Below are positions 1-6,680 of a DNA stretch of 10,568 nucleotides, one piece after another. Under the pieces are notes generated by a model. That model saw only the letters and a list, made by a program, of their open reading frames with translations. It was not told the DNA's origin and ran no database searches. Each line of letters opens with the position of its first letter. Positions within the stretch are counted from its first letter, which is position 1. Made by a program: the position numbers and the translations under genes. The stretch comes from an uncultured Candidatus Altimarinota bacterium (lineage in GTDB: Bacteria; Patescibacteriota; Gracilibacteria; CAIRYL01), in the NCBI GenBank assembly GCA_947311665.1, contig CAMZLA010000089.1, positions 1 through 10,568 of the forward strand, given 5' to 3'.

Positions 1-1
1 A

Positions 2-274
2 GAAGCAAGTGCAAAAACAGAAGAAAAAATGACAGAAATTTATAAAGATTTTAAAAAATTCATAAAGCCTCAGAAAATTATTACAGATTATGAAATAGAA
101 AATGAAATAATGACAAGAGGGGAGTTTACAGAATTATCGTTGTATATTTTGCAAATTTTACGACGAGAAGAAGAGTTTGAACCAACACAACAATTGAACG
201 GGAAACAATATTCTGCATCACAAAGCGAACCGATAAACCCAGAAAATATTTTTCCAGAAATATTTGGGAAATAA
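2..274 (+). CDS. C-terminal fragment of an unidentified protein (5' end outside window)
   Basis: The frame is open from the left edge of the window to a TAA stop. There is an in-frame ATG at 29, but the nine codons before it (EASAKTEEK) are also open and look like ordinary charged coding sequence, so this is more likely the tail of a longer gene than a complete 81-residue protein. The visible ~90 residues are hydrophilic. The first half is Lys/Glu-rich and probably helical (KDFKKFIKPQK, then LSLYILQILRREEEF). The end is Gln/Ser/Pro-rich and probably disordered. There is no membrane segment, signal peptide or motif I recognise. It is the only plus-strand gene in the window and converges on the winged-helix gene, with two bases between the stops. 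I assign no function. Confidence 0.55.
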   Translation, partial: EASAKTEEKMTEIYKDFKKFIKPQKIITDYEIENEIMTRGEFTELSLYILQILRREEEFEPTQQLNGKQYSASQSEPINPENIFPEIFGK

Positions 275-276
275 GA

Positions 277-486
277 CTAGCGAACTAGAGAATAGAAAAC
301 TTTAGGAGGTGTTCCATTTTTTTTTATTTTATGCGATTCCAATAGCTTTTTTAAATGCCTGTGAATCATTGCATTAGACAATGCAAATTTATCCCTTATC
401 TGTTTTACAGAAATGGGAGATGGTGAAGAAGCGATATAAATATAAATTTTTTCTCGAGTTGTCGTTTTCATTATTTTTTTATTCAT
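277..486 (-). CDS. Small winged-helix DNA-binding protein
   Basis: This 69-residue protein is essentially one winged helix-turn-helix domain. A basic N-terminus and first helix (REKIYIYIASS) lead to a helix-turn-helix (ISVKQIRDKFALSNAMIHRHLKKLLESHKI). The wing is NGTPPKVFYSL, where K-x-G-x-PPK-x-F/Y-Y is typical of MarR/ArsR-like wings and of the winged helix found at the C-terminus of some Fic proteins. No sensor, metal-binding or catalytic domain is attached, so it is probably a small transcription regulator, possibly autoregulatory. The ATG at 484-486 lies inside a 15-bp inverted repeat, which could be its own operator. A second ATG five codons in (469-471) could be the real start. Neither has a Shine-Dalgarno sequence. 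It follows the malic enzyme gene by 58 bases on the same strand. Target and ligand are unknown. Confidence 0.75.
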   Translation of the reverse strand: MNKKIMKTTTREKIYIYIASSPSPISVKQIRDKFALSNAMIHRHLKKLLESHKIKKNGTPPKVFYSLVR

Positions 487-533
487 AGTACATAGTATAC
501 AGCATACTATGTACTATGTACTATATACTATAT
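484..533 (-). promoter_or_regulatory. Heptamer array and 15-bp perfect inverted repeat over the winged-helix start
   Basis: Positions 484-498 and 504-518 are perfect 15-base inverted arms around a 5-base loop (acagc). The arms are made of heptamers: two CATAGTA units on the left, then TACTATG, TACTATG, TACTATA, TACTATA running from 505 to 532 on the right. The left arm contains the ATG of the winged-helix gene. On the minus strand a TATACT -10-like hexamer (494-499) lies 7 bases before the ATG, so transcription could begin almost at the start codon. The array is a plausible operator for the adjacent DNA-binding protein, or an RNA hairpin hiding the start codon of longer transcripts. The structure is seen directly; the regulatory role is inferred. 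Confidence 0.6.
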
Positions 534-544
534 ACAAGAAAAAA

Positions 545-1684
545 TTAGCAACAGTTTATAACGGCTTCTGCAACTCTATCCGCAACACCTTCATCAAAAA
601 CATTTGGTAAAATATTTTCAATATCTGGATTTTCTATACTTTCTGCAAGAGCATTGGCAACTGCCATATATATTTCTGGTGTAATTTCTTTTGCTCGCAT
701 TGCAAAAAGTCCCTTAAATAAGCCAGGAAAAGCCACCACATTATTTACTTGATTTGGAAAATCACTTCGCCCAGTTGCAACAATTTTTGCTCCTCCTTTT
801 TTCGCATCGGCAGGAAAAATTTCTGGTGTTGGGTTTGCCATTGCAAAAACAATTGCATCGTCATTCATCGTTTCAATATCTGATGAAACTAATAAATCTC
901 CTTTAGAAACTCCAAGAAAAACATCTGCATTGTGCAAAACATCTTTTAAACTTCCTTTTTCATCAGCTGATGAATTTTTTACAATTTCTTTTTTTGCATC
1001 ATTAATATCAAGCCGATAAGAACCAATTACTCCTTTAGAATCACATAAAATAATGTTTTTCCCACCAGCCTTCATTATTAATTTTGCAATTGCAATTCCT
1101 GCCGCTCCTGCTCCAGACATTACAATTTTCACCTCTTCAATTTTTTTATTCACTACTTTGAGTGCATTTTTTAGTGCAGCAAGAACAACAATAGCTGTTC
1201 CATGTTGATCATCATGAAAAATAGGAATATGTAACCGTTCTTTCAATTTTTTCTCTATTTCAAAACATCGAGGAGCTGCAATATCTTCAAGATTTATTCC
1301 TCCAAAACTGGGAGCAAGACGAACTACTGTCTCTACAATTTCATCAACATCTGTTGTGTCCAAACACAAAGGGATAGCATCTACTCCACCAAAATGCTTA
1401 AACAATAAACATTTTCCTTCCATCACTGGCATTGCCGCTTCTGGACCAATATCTCCCAACCCCAAAACTGCGGTTCCATCGGTTACCACTGCAACAGTAT
1501 TCCCACGACATGTATATGAAAAACTTTTTTCTTTATCTTCTGCAATAATCTTGCATGGTTCTGCTACACCCGGACTATAGGCTATTGATAAGTCATCGGT
1601 ATTTTCTAGTGGAAATTTTGATGCTATTTCCCATTTTCCTTGATATTGTAAATGTTTTTCTGCTGATATTTTTGCGTAGTTCAT
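545..1684 (-). CDS. Malic enzyme, short prokaryotic form (NAD(P)-dependent)
   Basis: It catalyses oxidative decarboxylation of malate to pyruvate with reduction of NAD(P), in the cytoplasm. At 379 residues it matches the short bacterial form (YtsJ/MaeB type without the phosphotransacetylase-like tail). The malic N-terminal domain has AYSPGVAEPC with the probable catalytic Tyr36, VTDGTAVLGLGDIGP near 67-81, and GKCLLFKHFGGVDA with the probable catalytic Lys91. Acidic metal ligands are expected in NLEDIAAPRCFEIE (131-144) and FHDDQHGTA (Asp158/Asp159). The Rossmann fold starts at GAGAAG (191-196), and ANPTPEIFP and ATGRSDFPNQVNN follow. All family blocks are present, so it should be active. NAD versus NADP preference cannot be read with confidence. 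The start lies 7 bases after the upstream restriction-modification stop, with no room for a separate promoter except inside that gene, so the two are probably cotranscribed. No Shine-Dalgarno sequence is visible. Confidence 0.95.
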   Translation of the reverse strand: MNYAKISAEKHLQYQGKWEIASKFPLENTDDLSIAYSPGVAEPCKIIAEDKEKSFSYTCRGNTVAVVTDGTAVLGLGDIGPEAAMPVMEGKCLLFKHFGGVDAIPLCLDTTDVDEIVETVVRLAPSFGGINLEDIAAPRCFEIEKKLKERLHIPIFHDDQHGTAIVVLAALKNALKVVNKKIEEVKIVMSGAGAAGIAIAKLIMKAGGKNIILCDSKGVIGSYRLDINDAKKEIVKNSSADEKGSLKDVLHNADVFLGVSKGDLLVSSDIETMNDDAIVFAMANPTPEIFPADAKKGGAKIVATGRSDFPNQVNNVVAFPGLFKGLFAMRAKEITPEIYMAVANALAESIENPDIENILPNVFDEGVADRVAEAVINCC

Positions 1685-1691
1685 GAGTTTT

Positions 1692-4600
1692 TTATAAATA
1701 TTTTTTTAAAATTAATTCTTTTTTATTTCCCGCTTCATCAATAATTTTTTGATTCTCAGAAATTTCTGTTTCAATTTTTTCTATTTCAGAAACTATTTTT
1801 TGTTGGATTTTTGCATTTACAATTGGAACTTTTAGCTCATAAGCATCATTTCTATTTAATCCAGGAACTCCAACTCCTATGCTTAATTTTTCTAAATCTA
1901 AAGATTTTAAAAGATGAAATACAAATTTTAAATTTTCATTATTTTTTACTTGTACATAAAAAGTGGTATCAATTGGAAAACAATTTTTTTCAATATAATT
2001 TAATTTTCCAGCAGAACCTTTTCTACCAACAATAATAGCAGGGCTTTTTATTAAATATTTATTATGATATCCACTTATTCCATTTGACCCTATTACAGGA
2101 AATTCTCCTTTTAGTCGAAAGCTTTCAGGTAATGGTTTTCCATATTCTAAACTGAGAATATCTTCTAATTTCCCTTGTTTTTCAGGAGTAATATTTTCAA
2201 TGATATTAGAAATTTCTTCTTTTTTTTCAATAATTTTTTCCTTAGAAATTCTCACATCACTATCCACTTTTTTACATTCATCAACTATTTTTTGTTGAAT
2301 ATTTGGAGAAGGTAGAGGGATTTTAATTTTATTTAAGTCTTCGCCATAAACATGAGGCTGTGCTTGCCCCCTTTGTAAAGCATATATTTCCTCTTGAATA
2401 GATTTCAGAAATTCAAAAATTAAGAATGTAGAAATTTTATTTTCATCTTTTGATATAATAGTATTACAATCTGAGGCAAAAATTGGAGAATCAAAATAAC
2501 TTACAAAACCAGAATATGCTCCTGATGCACTTACCGTGATTACATTTCCCTCTCTATTCTTTTCATTATGAAAATATGCGACTTTTTGACCTCCTGCAAT
2601 TACTGGATATTTTCCTTTTATAATAGTTGCAGAAGTTATTGATTTCCCTTTTTTAATATCTGTAATTTTTTCAAGCGAAATCAATTGCTCTGTTCCCCAT
2701 ACTTCACTATATTTAATCTTTTTTTTTACTACTGTGGAAACAGTTTTTTCAAAATCTACTCTATCAAAAGTGAGCATATCGATTAAATCAACTCTTGAAA
2801 TATTTTTTTTCAAATCTTCATGTATTTCACGTTTTGGTTTATTTTCAAATGCTTCTAAAATATATGTACTGGCTTTTTCTGGATTATAAAATTGAGTATC
2901 ATCGTATAAAGAAGTACATTCATCAACTGATTTACTTCTGTTTATTGCATGCAATCCTTCACCTCTTCTTCGTGTAGAAAATTCGTATCCCAAAAATTTT
3001 TTCTCTTCTTTTTTCTGTCCAGAATTTACCAACACTATTTCTTGCCCATAGGCTAAAACAAAATATAGAAGTTTTTCTTTTTCGATTTCTAGAATTTTTT
3101 CAAGTTTTTTTGCTTCTGTTTTATAAATTTTACTACTCAATTTTTTATTATATTCTATAAAAAAATCTGATTTTAAAATATTTTTATTTGGTTCTCCAGA
3201 AATTAAACTCTGATAATCCTCAAAATTTATAGAATTTTCATCTTCCTCAAAAATATGTGAAATATATTTTGAGAAAATATTTTCTGTTCCATTGATTGTT
3301 TTGTCATTTTGATCTTCAAAAAATCCAGAAATTTTTTCTTGTGTCGTTTTCCAAAAATAATCACTTCGTCGTCGCAAAAATAAAATAACCGTACTAGTTC
3401 CTGTTGCCATAAAAGTATTGCTCCCTAGCTCTGTAATAGCGATAATTTCAAAATATTTCAAAATTATTTCTCGTGCTTTGGTATAAATCCCTGTATTACT
3501 TAAAATGCTTGCAGGAAGAATTAATGCAGTAACCCCACCTTCATCTAAAAGTTGTTTTGTTCGTTCTACAAACAAGGCTTCAATTTCTGAACTTTGATCT
3601 GTTAAATTCTTATATAACTCAAAATCCTTTGAAAAAGTATCATTATGAGTATTTCCCTTAAACGCAGAAACTGAATAGGGAGGATTTGAAAGTACAAAAT
3701 CGAATTGTCCGTTATTTTGAGGATTATCTTGCGTTTTATAATTTTTTGCACTCAATTTCCCTTTATATTTTTGAGATTTCTCAAAACTGTCTAATCCGTC
3801 TCCATGGATAACATTTGCCACTCCATCTCCGTGCAAATAACACCCTACCTTTGTTGTTTTCACTAGTCTATAATCTCGCTCAATTCCGTAAATATATTTA
3901 TATGCCCATTCAAAAGGATTTGCTGCCCAAGAATCTATTCGTTTTTTTGTTTTTGGAGAATAATCAGAAGAATTTAATGTATCCAGAATATTTTGAATTT
4001 CTTCCATTGATTCTGTTAAGAAATGCCCACTTCCAGCTGCATAATCAATAATAGTTGGGAGCAAACTATCTCCTTCTCCTTTTTTTAATTTTTCTTTAAT
4101 TTTTTCTACTAATGGAACCGATTTACAAACAAACCGTGCAATTGGCACTGGAGTAAAAAACTGACCAGACTCTTGTTTTAACCCTGTTGTTAATAACAAT
4201 TCAAAGAACTCTCCCAAAAATGGTTGTTTCTTATTATATCGAAATTTAAATTTCTGAAGAAGCTCAACAACCTCTCTTAAAACAATATTATTTTCTAAAA
4301 AAGTTTCTTCATCAAAAACATCTTTTATAGCAAATTCATTATTTTTTTGAAGCCTAACTTTTGTAATTTCTCCTAAAATAGATTTTCTATCTTCTTCCTT
4401 TAAATAACTATATTTATTATTAAATTCATCATCAGAAAGATCTGAAACTGATTTATCTAAAAATTCTTTCATCGCTTTTCTGTATAAATCAGAAAGTCGT
4501 TTTTGAAAACTTACCGCGTCATCTTCCCCTATTTTCCATTGAAAATCTAATTCATCTGATTTGTTTCTGTCTTCATCTTTTACTTTACATAAAAATAGCG

Positions 4601-5357
4601 TAAAAATTTTATTAAATGCATTTCCTTTATCAGAGACAGCATTATGTCGCAAAATTTCTAAAAATCTATTAAAAATAAAAGAACTATCTTCTTGTTTAAT
4701 ATTTTTTAAATCTTGCATTTGCAATGCGCGACTTTCAAAATTATATGCATTTACCCATGCTTCAAACACCCCATTATCTTTTGTTTGCTTGCTCCACCTT
4801 TCAAATAAATCTTTTATATTTGCCGTTTCTCTATACGATTCATCAATAACAACAATTTCATTTCTATACTCAATTTTATTATTTTTTGCATCAAATTGAG
4901 AAGCATACAATACTAAAAATTCAGCATTTTTATCATTTTGAAAATATGTAAAAAGCTGTCCTCCATTTTTTTCTAAATTTTTAAACTCTTTTTCAAACTC
5001 AGATCCCCAAGTTTTACATTCGATCATCAAAAAAGTTTTTTCTTCTTTTTTAACACAAATATCAAGTCTTCCACTGTGACCATGCCCTGATGGAAATACT
5101 TTTTCTAAAACAATATCTTCTGGTTTATAGCCTTTTTCAATAAGTCTATCTACGCACTCTAATACCACTAAATCTTCTGATTTTGTAATATTTTGAAAAT
5201 TATTTTCTCCAATAAATATTTTTTCCCCAAAATTTATTATCTTTTTTTCAAAATTTACTTCTAAAAAATAATCTTCATGATTTTTATATTTTTTTATAAA
5301 AATATCTGATGAATTTTCTTTAGGAAGAAAGCCAAGAATTTGTAAAAAAGATTTCAT
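1692..5357 (-). CDS. Single-chain restriction-modification-specificity enzyme (type IIG/IIB, AloI-like)
   Basis: This 1221-residue protein combines all three R-M activities. Residues ~60-170 form a PD-(D/E)xK nuclease of HsdR-N type: Asp99 in GRLDICV, then Glu113-Cys-Lys115 in MIECKTWG, with GGQLFTYF behind. Residues ~215-390 look like the helical HsdM N-terminus. The N6-adenine methyltransferase follows: QESGQFFTP (395-403), S-adenosylmethionine motif I IIDYAAGSGHF (436-446), and catalytic motif IV NPPY (558-561). A linker of about 200 residues leads to an HsdS-like part with two target-recognition domains (about 885-1020 and 1063-1185), each ending in a QQKIV-containing coiled coil. There is no helicase/translocase and no separate hsdR or hsdS, so cleavage should be close to a bipartite site, as in AloI/BcgI-type enzymes. 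All key motifs are intact. Homopolymer tracts and an upstream hairpin may affect its expression. No Shine-Dalgarno sequence precedes the ATG. Confidence 0.92.
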   Translation of the reverse strand: MKSFLQILGFLPKENSSDIFIKKYKNHEDYFLEVNFEKKIINFGEKIFIGENNFQNITKSEDLVVLECVDRLIEKGYKPEDIVLEKVFPSGHGHSGRLDICVKKEEKTFLMIECKTWGSEFEKEFKNLEKNGGQLFTYFQNDKNAEFLVLYASQFDAKNNKIEYRNEIVVIDESYRETANIKDLFERWSKQTKDNGVFEAWVNAYNFESRALQMQDLKNIKQEDSSFIFNRFLEILRHNAVSDKGNAFNKIFTLFLCKVKDEDRNKSDELDFQWKIGEDDAVSFQKRLSDLYRKAMKEFLDKSVSDLSDDEFNNKYSYLKEEDRKSILGEITKVRLQKNNEFAIKDVFDEETFLENNIVLREVVELLQKFKFRYNKKQPFLGEFFELLLTTGLKQESGQFFTPVPIARFVCKSVPLVEKIKEKLKKGEGDSLLPTIIDYAAGSGHFLTESMEEIQNILDTLNSSDYSPKTKKRIDSWAANPFEWAYKYIYGIERDYRLVKTTKVGCYLHGDGVANVIHGDGLDSFEKSQKYKGKLSAKNYKTQDNPQNNGQFDFVLSNPPYSVSAFKGNTHNDTFSKDFELYKNLTDQSSEIEALFVERTKQLLDEGGVTALILPASILSNTGIYTKAREIILKYFEIIAITELGSNTFMATGTSTVILFLRRRSDYFWKTTQEKISGFFEDQNDKTINGTENIFSKYISHIFEEDENSINFEDYQSLISGEPNKNILKSDFFIEYNKKLSSKIYKTEAKKLEKILEIEKEKLLYFVLAYGQEIVLVNSGQKKEEKKFLGYEFSTRRRGEGLHAINRSKSVDECTSLYDDTQFYNPEKASTYILEAFENKPKREIHEDLKKNISRVDLIDMLTFDRVDFEKTVSTVVKKKIKYSEVWGTEQLISLEKITDIKKGKSITSATIIKGKYPVIAGGQKVAYFHNEKNREGNVITVSASGAYSGFVSYFDSPIFASDCNTIISKDENKISTFLIFEFLKSIQEEIYALQRGQAQPHVYGEDLNKIKIPLPSPNIQQKIVDECKKVDSDVRISKEKIIEKKEEISNIIENITPEKQGKLEDILSLEYGKPLPESFRLKGEFPVIGSNGISGYHNKYLIKSPAIIVGRKGSAGKLNYIEKNCFPIDTTFYVQVKNNENLKFVFHLLKSLDLEKLSIGVGVPGLNRNDAYELKVPIVNAKIQQKIVSEIEKIETEISENQKIIDEAGNKKELILKKYL
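1791..2297 (-). repeat. 15-bp direct repeat flanking the second target-recognition domain
   Basis: The 15-base sequence at 1791-1805 (plus strand aactattttttgttg) occurs again at 2283-2297, 492 bases away. Both copies encode the QQKIV segment that begins the conserved helix after each target-recognition domain. The spacing is a multiple of three, so recombination between the copies would remove one 164-codon unit in frame, which is roughly TRD2. The repeat reflects the duplicated half-subunit structure of HsdS-like proteins. A biological role in domain loss or exchange is inference. Confidence 0.6.
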
Positions 5358-5399
5358 AAAAAAAAGTTGATATTACATATCAATAGAATATCAACTTTT
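5358..5399 (-). terminator. Hairpin plus U8 tract ending at the R-M start codon (terminator/attenuator)
   Basis: Plus-strand positions 5362-5374 (aaaagttgatatt) and 5387-5399 (aatatcaactttt) are perfect 13-base inverted arms with a 12-base loop. Read on the minus strand, the stem is followed by an unbroken run of T residues (5358-5365) that runs straight into the ATG at 5355-5357. This has the form of an intrinsic terminator for transcripts from ridA, although the stem is AU-rich. Because the U tract ends at the R-M start codon, it could also attenuate R-M expression or serve as a palindromic operator. A second, weaker 7-bp inverted repeat lies at 5404-5410/5429-5435 in the same 94-base gap. 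Confidence 0.55.
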
Positions 5400-5451
5400 C
5401 CCTATCAAATCTATATCTTCTAAAAGAAATTTGATTTTTTTAAGATAAATT

Positions 5452-5835
5452 CTATCTCACTGCCACCACTTCAATTTCAACTTTTGCCCCCAAAGGCAAC
5501 TTTGCCACTTCAAAACAACTTCTGGCAGGATGAGTAATATCTCCTAAATATTCTGCATATTTTGCATTTACTTCCGCATAATCATTCAAATCATCAAGAT
5601 AAATAATTACTTTTGCAATATTCGATTTTTCTAAATTTCCAGCTTTTAAAAGAGCATCAATATTTTTAAAAACTTGAGTTAATTCAGCATCTAAAGAATT
5701 ATTTATAAATCCTCCATCTGGAGTTAATGCGACTTGACCAGAGAAAAAAACAATATTTCCGCAATCCATTGCTGGAGAATATGGAGCTGCTGGTTTTGCT
5801 GCATTTGCAGGATGAAGAGCTGTAAATTGAGACAT
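5452..5835 (-). CDS. ridA: RidA-family 2-iminobutanoate/2-iminopropanoate deaminase
   Basis: RidA is a small cytoplasmic trimer that hydrolyses reactive enamine/imine intermediates released by PLP enzymes such as threonine dehydratase. The 127-residue length is standard for the family. The N-terminal AAPYSPAM block and FFSGQVAL (31-38) are present. The active-site residues are intact: Arg105 and Cys107 in THPARSCFEV, and Glu120 in KVEIEVVAVR, at the same numbers as in E. coli RidA. This supports a true RidA rather than a divergent Rid subgroup lacking the arginine. It lies 54 bases after aroD and 94 bases before the restriction-modification gene, the latter gap carrying a terminator-like hairpin. 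The preceding spacer is almost pure A/T with no Shine-Dalgarno sequence, and a TATTAT hexamer lies 8 bases before the ATG. No threonine dehydratase or other PLP enzyme is in the window. Confidence 0.93.
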   Translation of the reverse strand: MSQFTALHPANAAKPAAPYSPAMDCGNIVFFSGQVALTPDGGFINNSLDAELTQVFKNIDALLKAGNLEKSNIAKVIIYLDDLNDYAEVNAKYAEYLGDITHPARSCFEVAKLPLGAKVEIEVVAVR

Positions 5836-5889
5836 AAAAAATAATAATAAGAGAATATAATTATTGAAAGTTTATCATTTTTTAATTTT

Positions 5890-6630
5890 TTATTGAAATA
5901 TTTTCAAGCACTGTTTCAGCTCGCCAATATCCAATTGACCACTTGCAGAACTTTCATTTTTTTCTTGCGGTGCAAACATCATTTCTCCGCCCATTAAAGG
6001 AGTGAGAACTCGAGATATTTTCCCAATTTTTCCCATTGATATTGCAATATATTTTATATTTTTTCGTTCTAAATTTTCCGCAAGACGAATAATCGTCAAT
6101 AAATCTTTATTATCTTTTGGCATGGCTGCTATCTTACAAATATTTGCTCCTCTATTTTGCATAAGCTGAACTCTATTTTTTAATGATGGAAAGGAAGGAG
6201 TTCCTTCAAAAAAATGAGCAGATAAAATAAGTTGAAAATGAAGATTTTGAATATCTTTTGTTCGTTTTAGTTCTTCAAAAAAAGCATAATTATTTTCTTC
6301 ATCAAATTCATAATCGATATCTATATATTCTGCTTTTTTCAATGCAAGCATTCTGATGAGAGCTTTTTTATCTTTAATATTTCCAGAAAAATTTCCCTGT
6401 TCTTTTTCATCTTTTACAGTAAAAAGAAGAGGAATATTATTATTTTCTTTTTTATACTGAAAAATTTTTTCTATAATTTTTTCTGCTTCTTCATAATTTT
6501 CTTGCAAGTCATGGGGAAAAAATTCTCCCAACCAAATTTCTATAACATCTGAAATTGATGAATATTCTTTCATTTTTTGTTCCAGAATTTCTAAAGAATT
6601 TGTTTTTATAGGAATGCAAATTTTTGTCAT
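5890..6630 (-). CDS. aroD: Type I 3-dehydroquinate dehydratase with altered substrate-pocket residues
   Basis: Type I dehydroquinases are TIM barrels that dehydrate 3-dehydroquinate to 3-dehydroshikimate (shikimate pathway) through a lysine Schiff base. The 246-residue length fits the family. The catalytic pair is present: His139 in LSAHFFEGTPS and Lys166 in ICKIAAMP. So are ISMGKIGKISRVLTPLMGGEM (Arg207) and the terminal SASGQL, where the family usually has APGQ. The first substrate-binding block, usually E-x-R-x-D, reads E31-I-W33-L-G35, and the T-x-R block reads T71-V-K73, so two arginines that normally line the pocket are replaced by Trp and Lys. Dehydroquinase remains the best call, with possibly altered substrate or activity. 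It lies 50 bases after the adaptor gene. No other shikimate gene is visible, and no Shine-Dalgarno sequence precedes the start. Confidence 0.82.
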   Translation of the reverse strand: MTKICIPIKTNSLEILEQKMKEYSSISDVIEIWLGEFFPHDLQENYEEAEKIIEKIFQYKKENNNIPLLFTVKDEKEQGNFSGNIKDKKALIRMLALKKAEYIDIDYEFDEENNYAFFEELKRTKDIQNLHFQLILSAHFFEGTPSFPSLKNRVQLMQNRGANICKIAAMPKDNKDLLTIIRLAENLERKNIKYIAISMGKIGKISRVLTPLMGGEMMFAPQEKNESSASGQLDIGELKQCLKIFQ

Positions 6631-6680
6631 GAGTTTTGTTATGAGGGTTGAAATATTTTGAAAAATAAAATTTGAAATTT

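Noticed and set aside
305..325. Plus-strand terminator for the left-edge gene (GGA/TCC stem then T9)
   Set aside because: The stem is only three base pairs and the T run is explained as Lys codons of the winged-helix gene on the other strand.
484..533. CRISPR-like or iteron-like array
   Set aside because: The units are only 7 bases, with no spacers between repeats and no cas or replication gene nearby. An operator or hairpin explains it better.
4561..4899. Plus-strand open frame of 112 codons
   Set aside because: It is antisense to the restriction-modification gene, rich in Ser/Leu/Phe as expected from complementing Lys/Glu/Asn-rich coding, with no start signal or motif.
1692..5357. Classical type I R-M system
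   Set aside because: There is no HsdR helicase/translocase, and nuclease, methyltransferase and specificity parts are fused in one chain, which fits type IIG/IIB.
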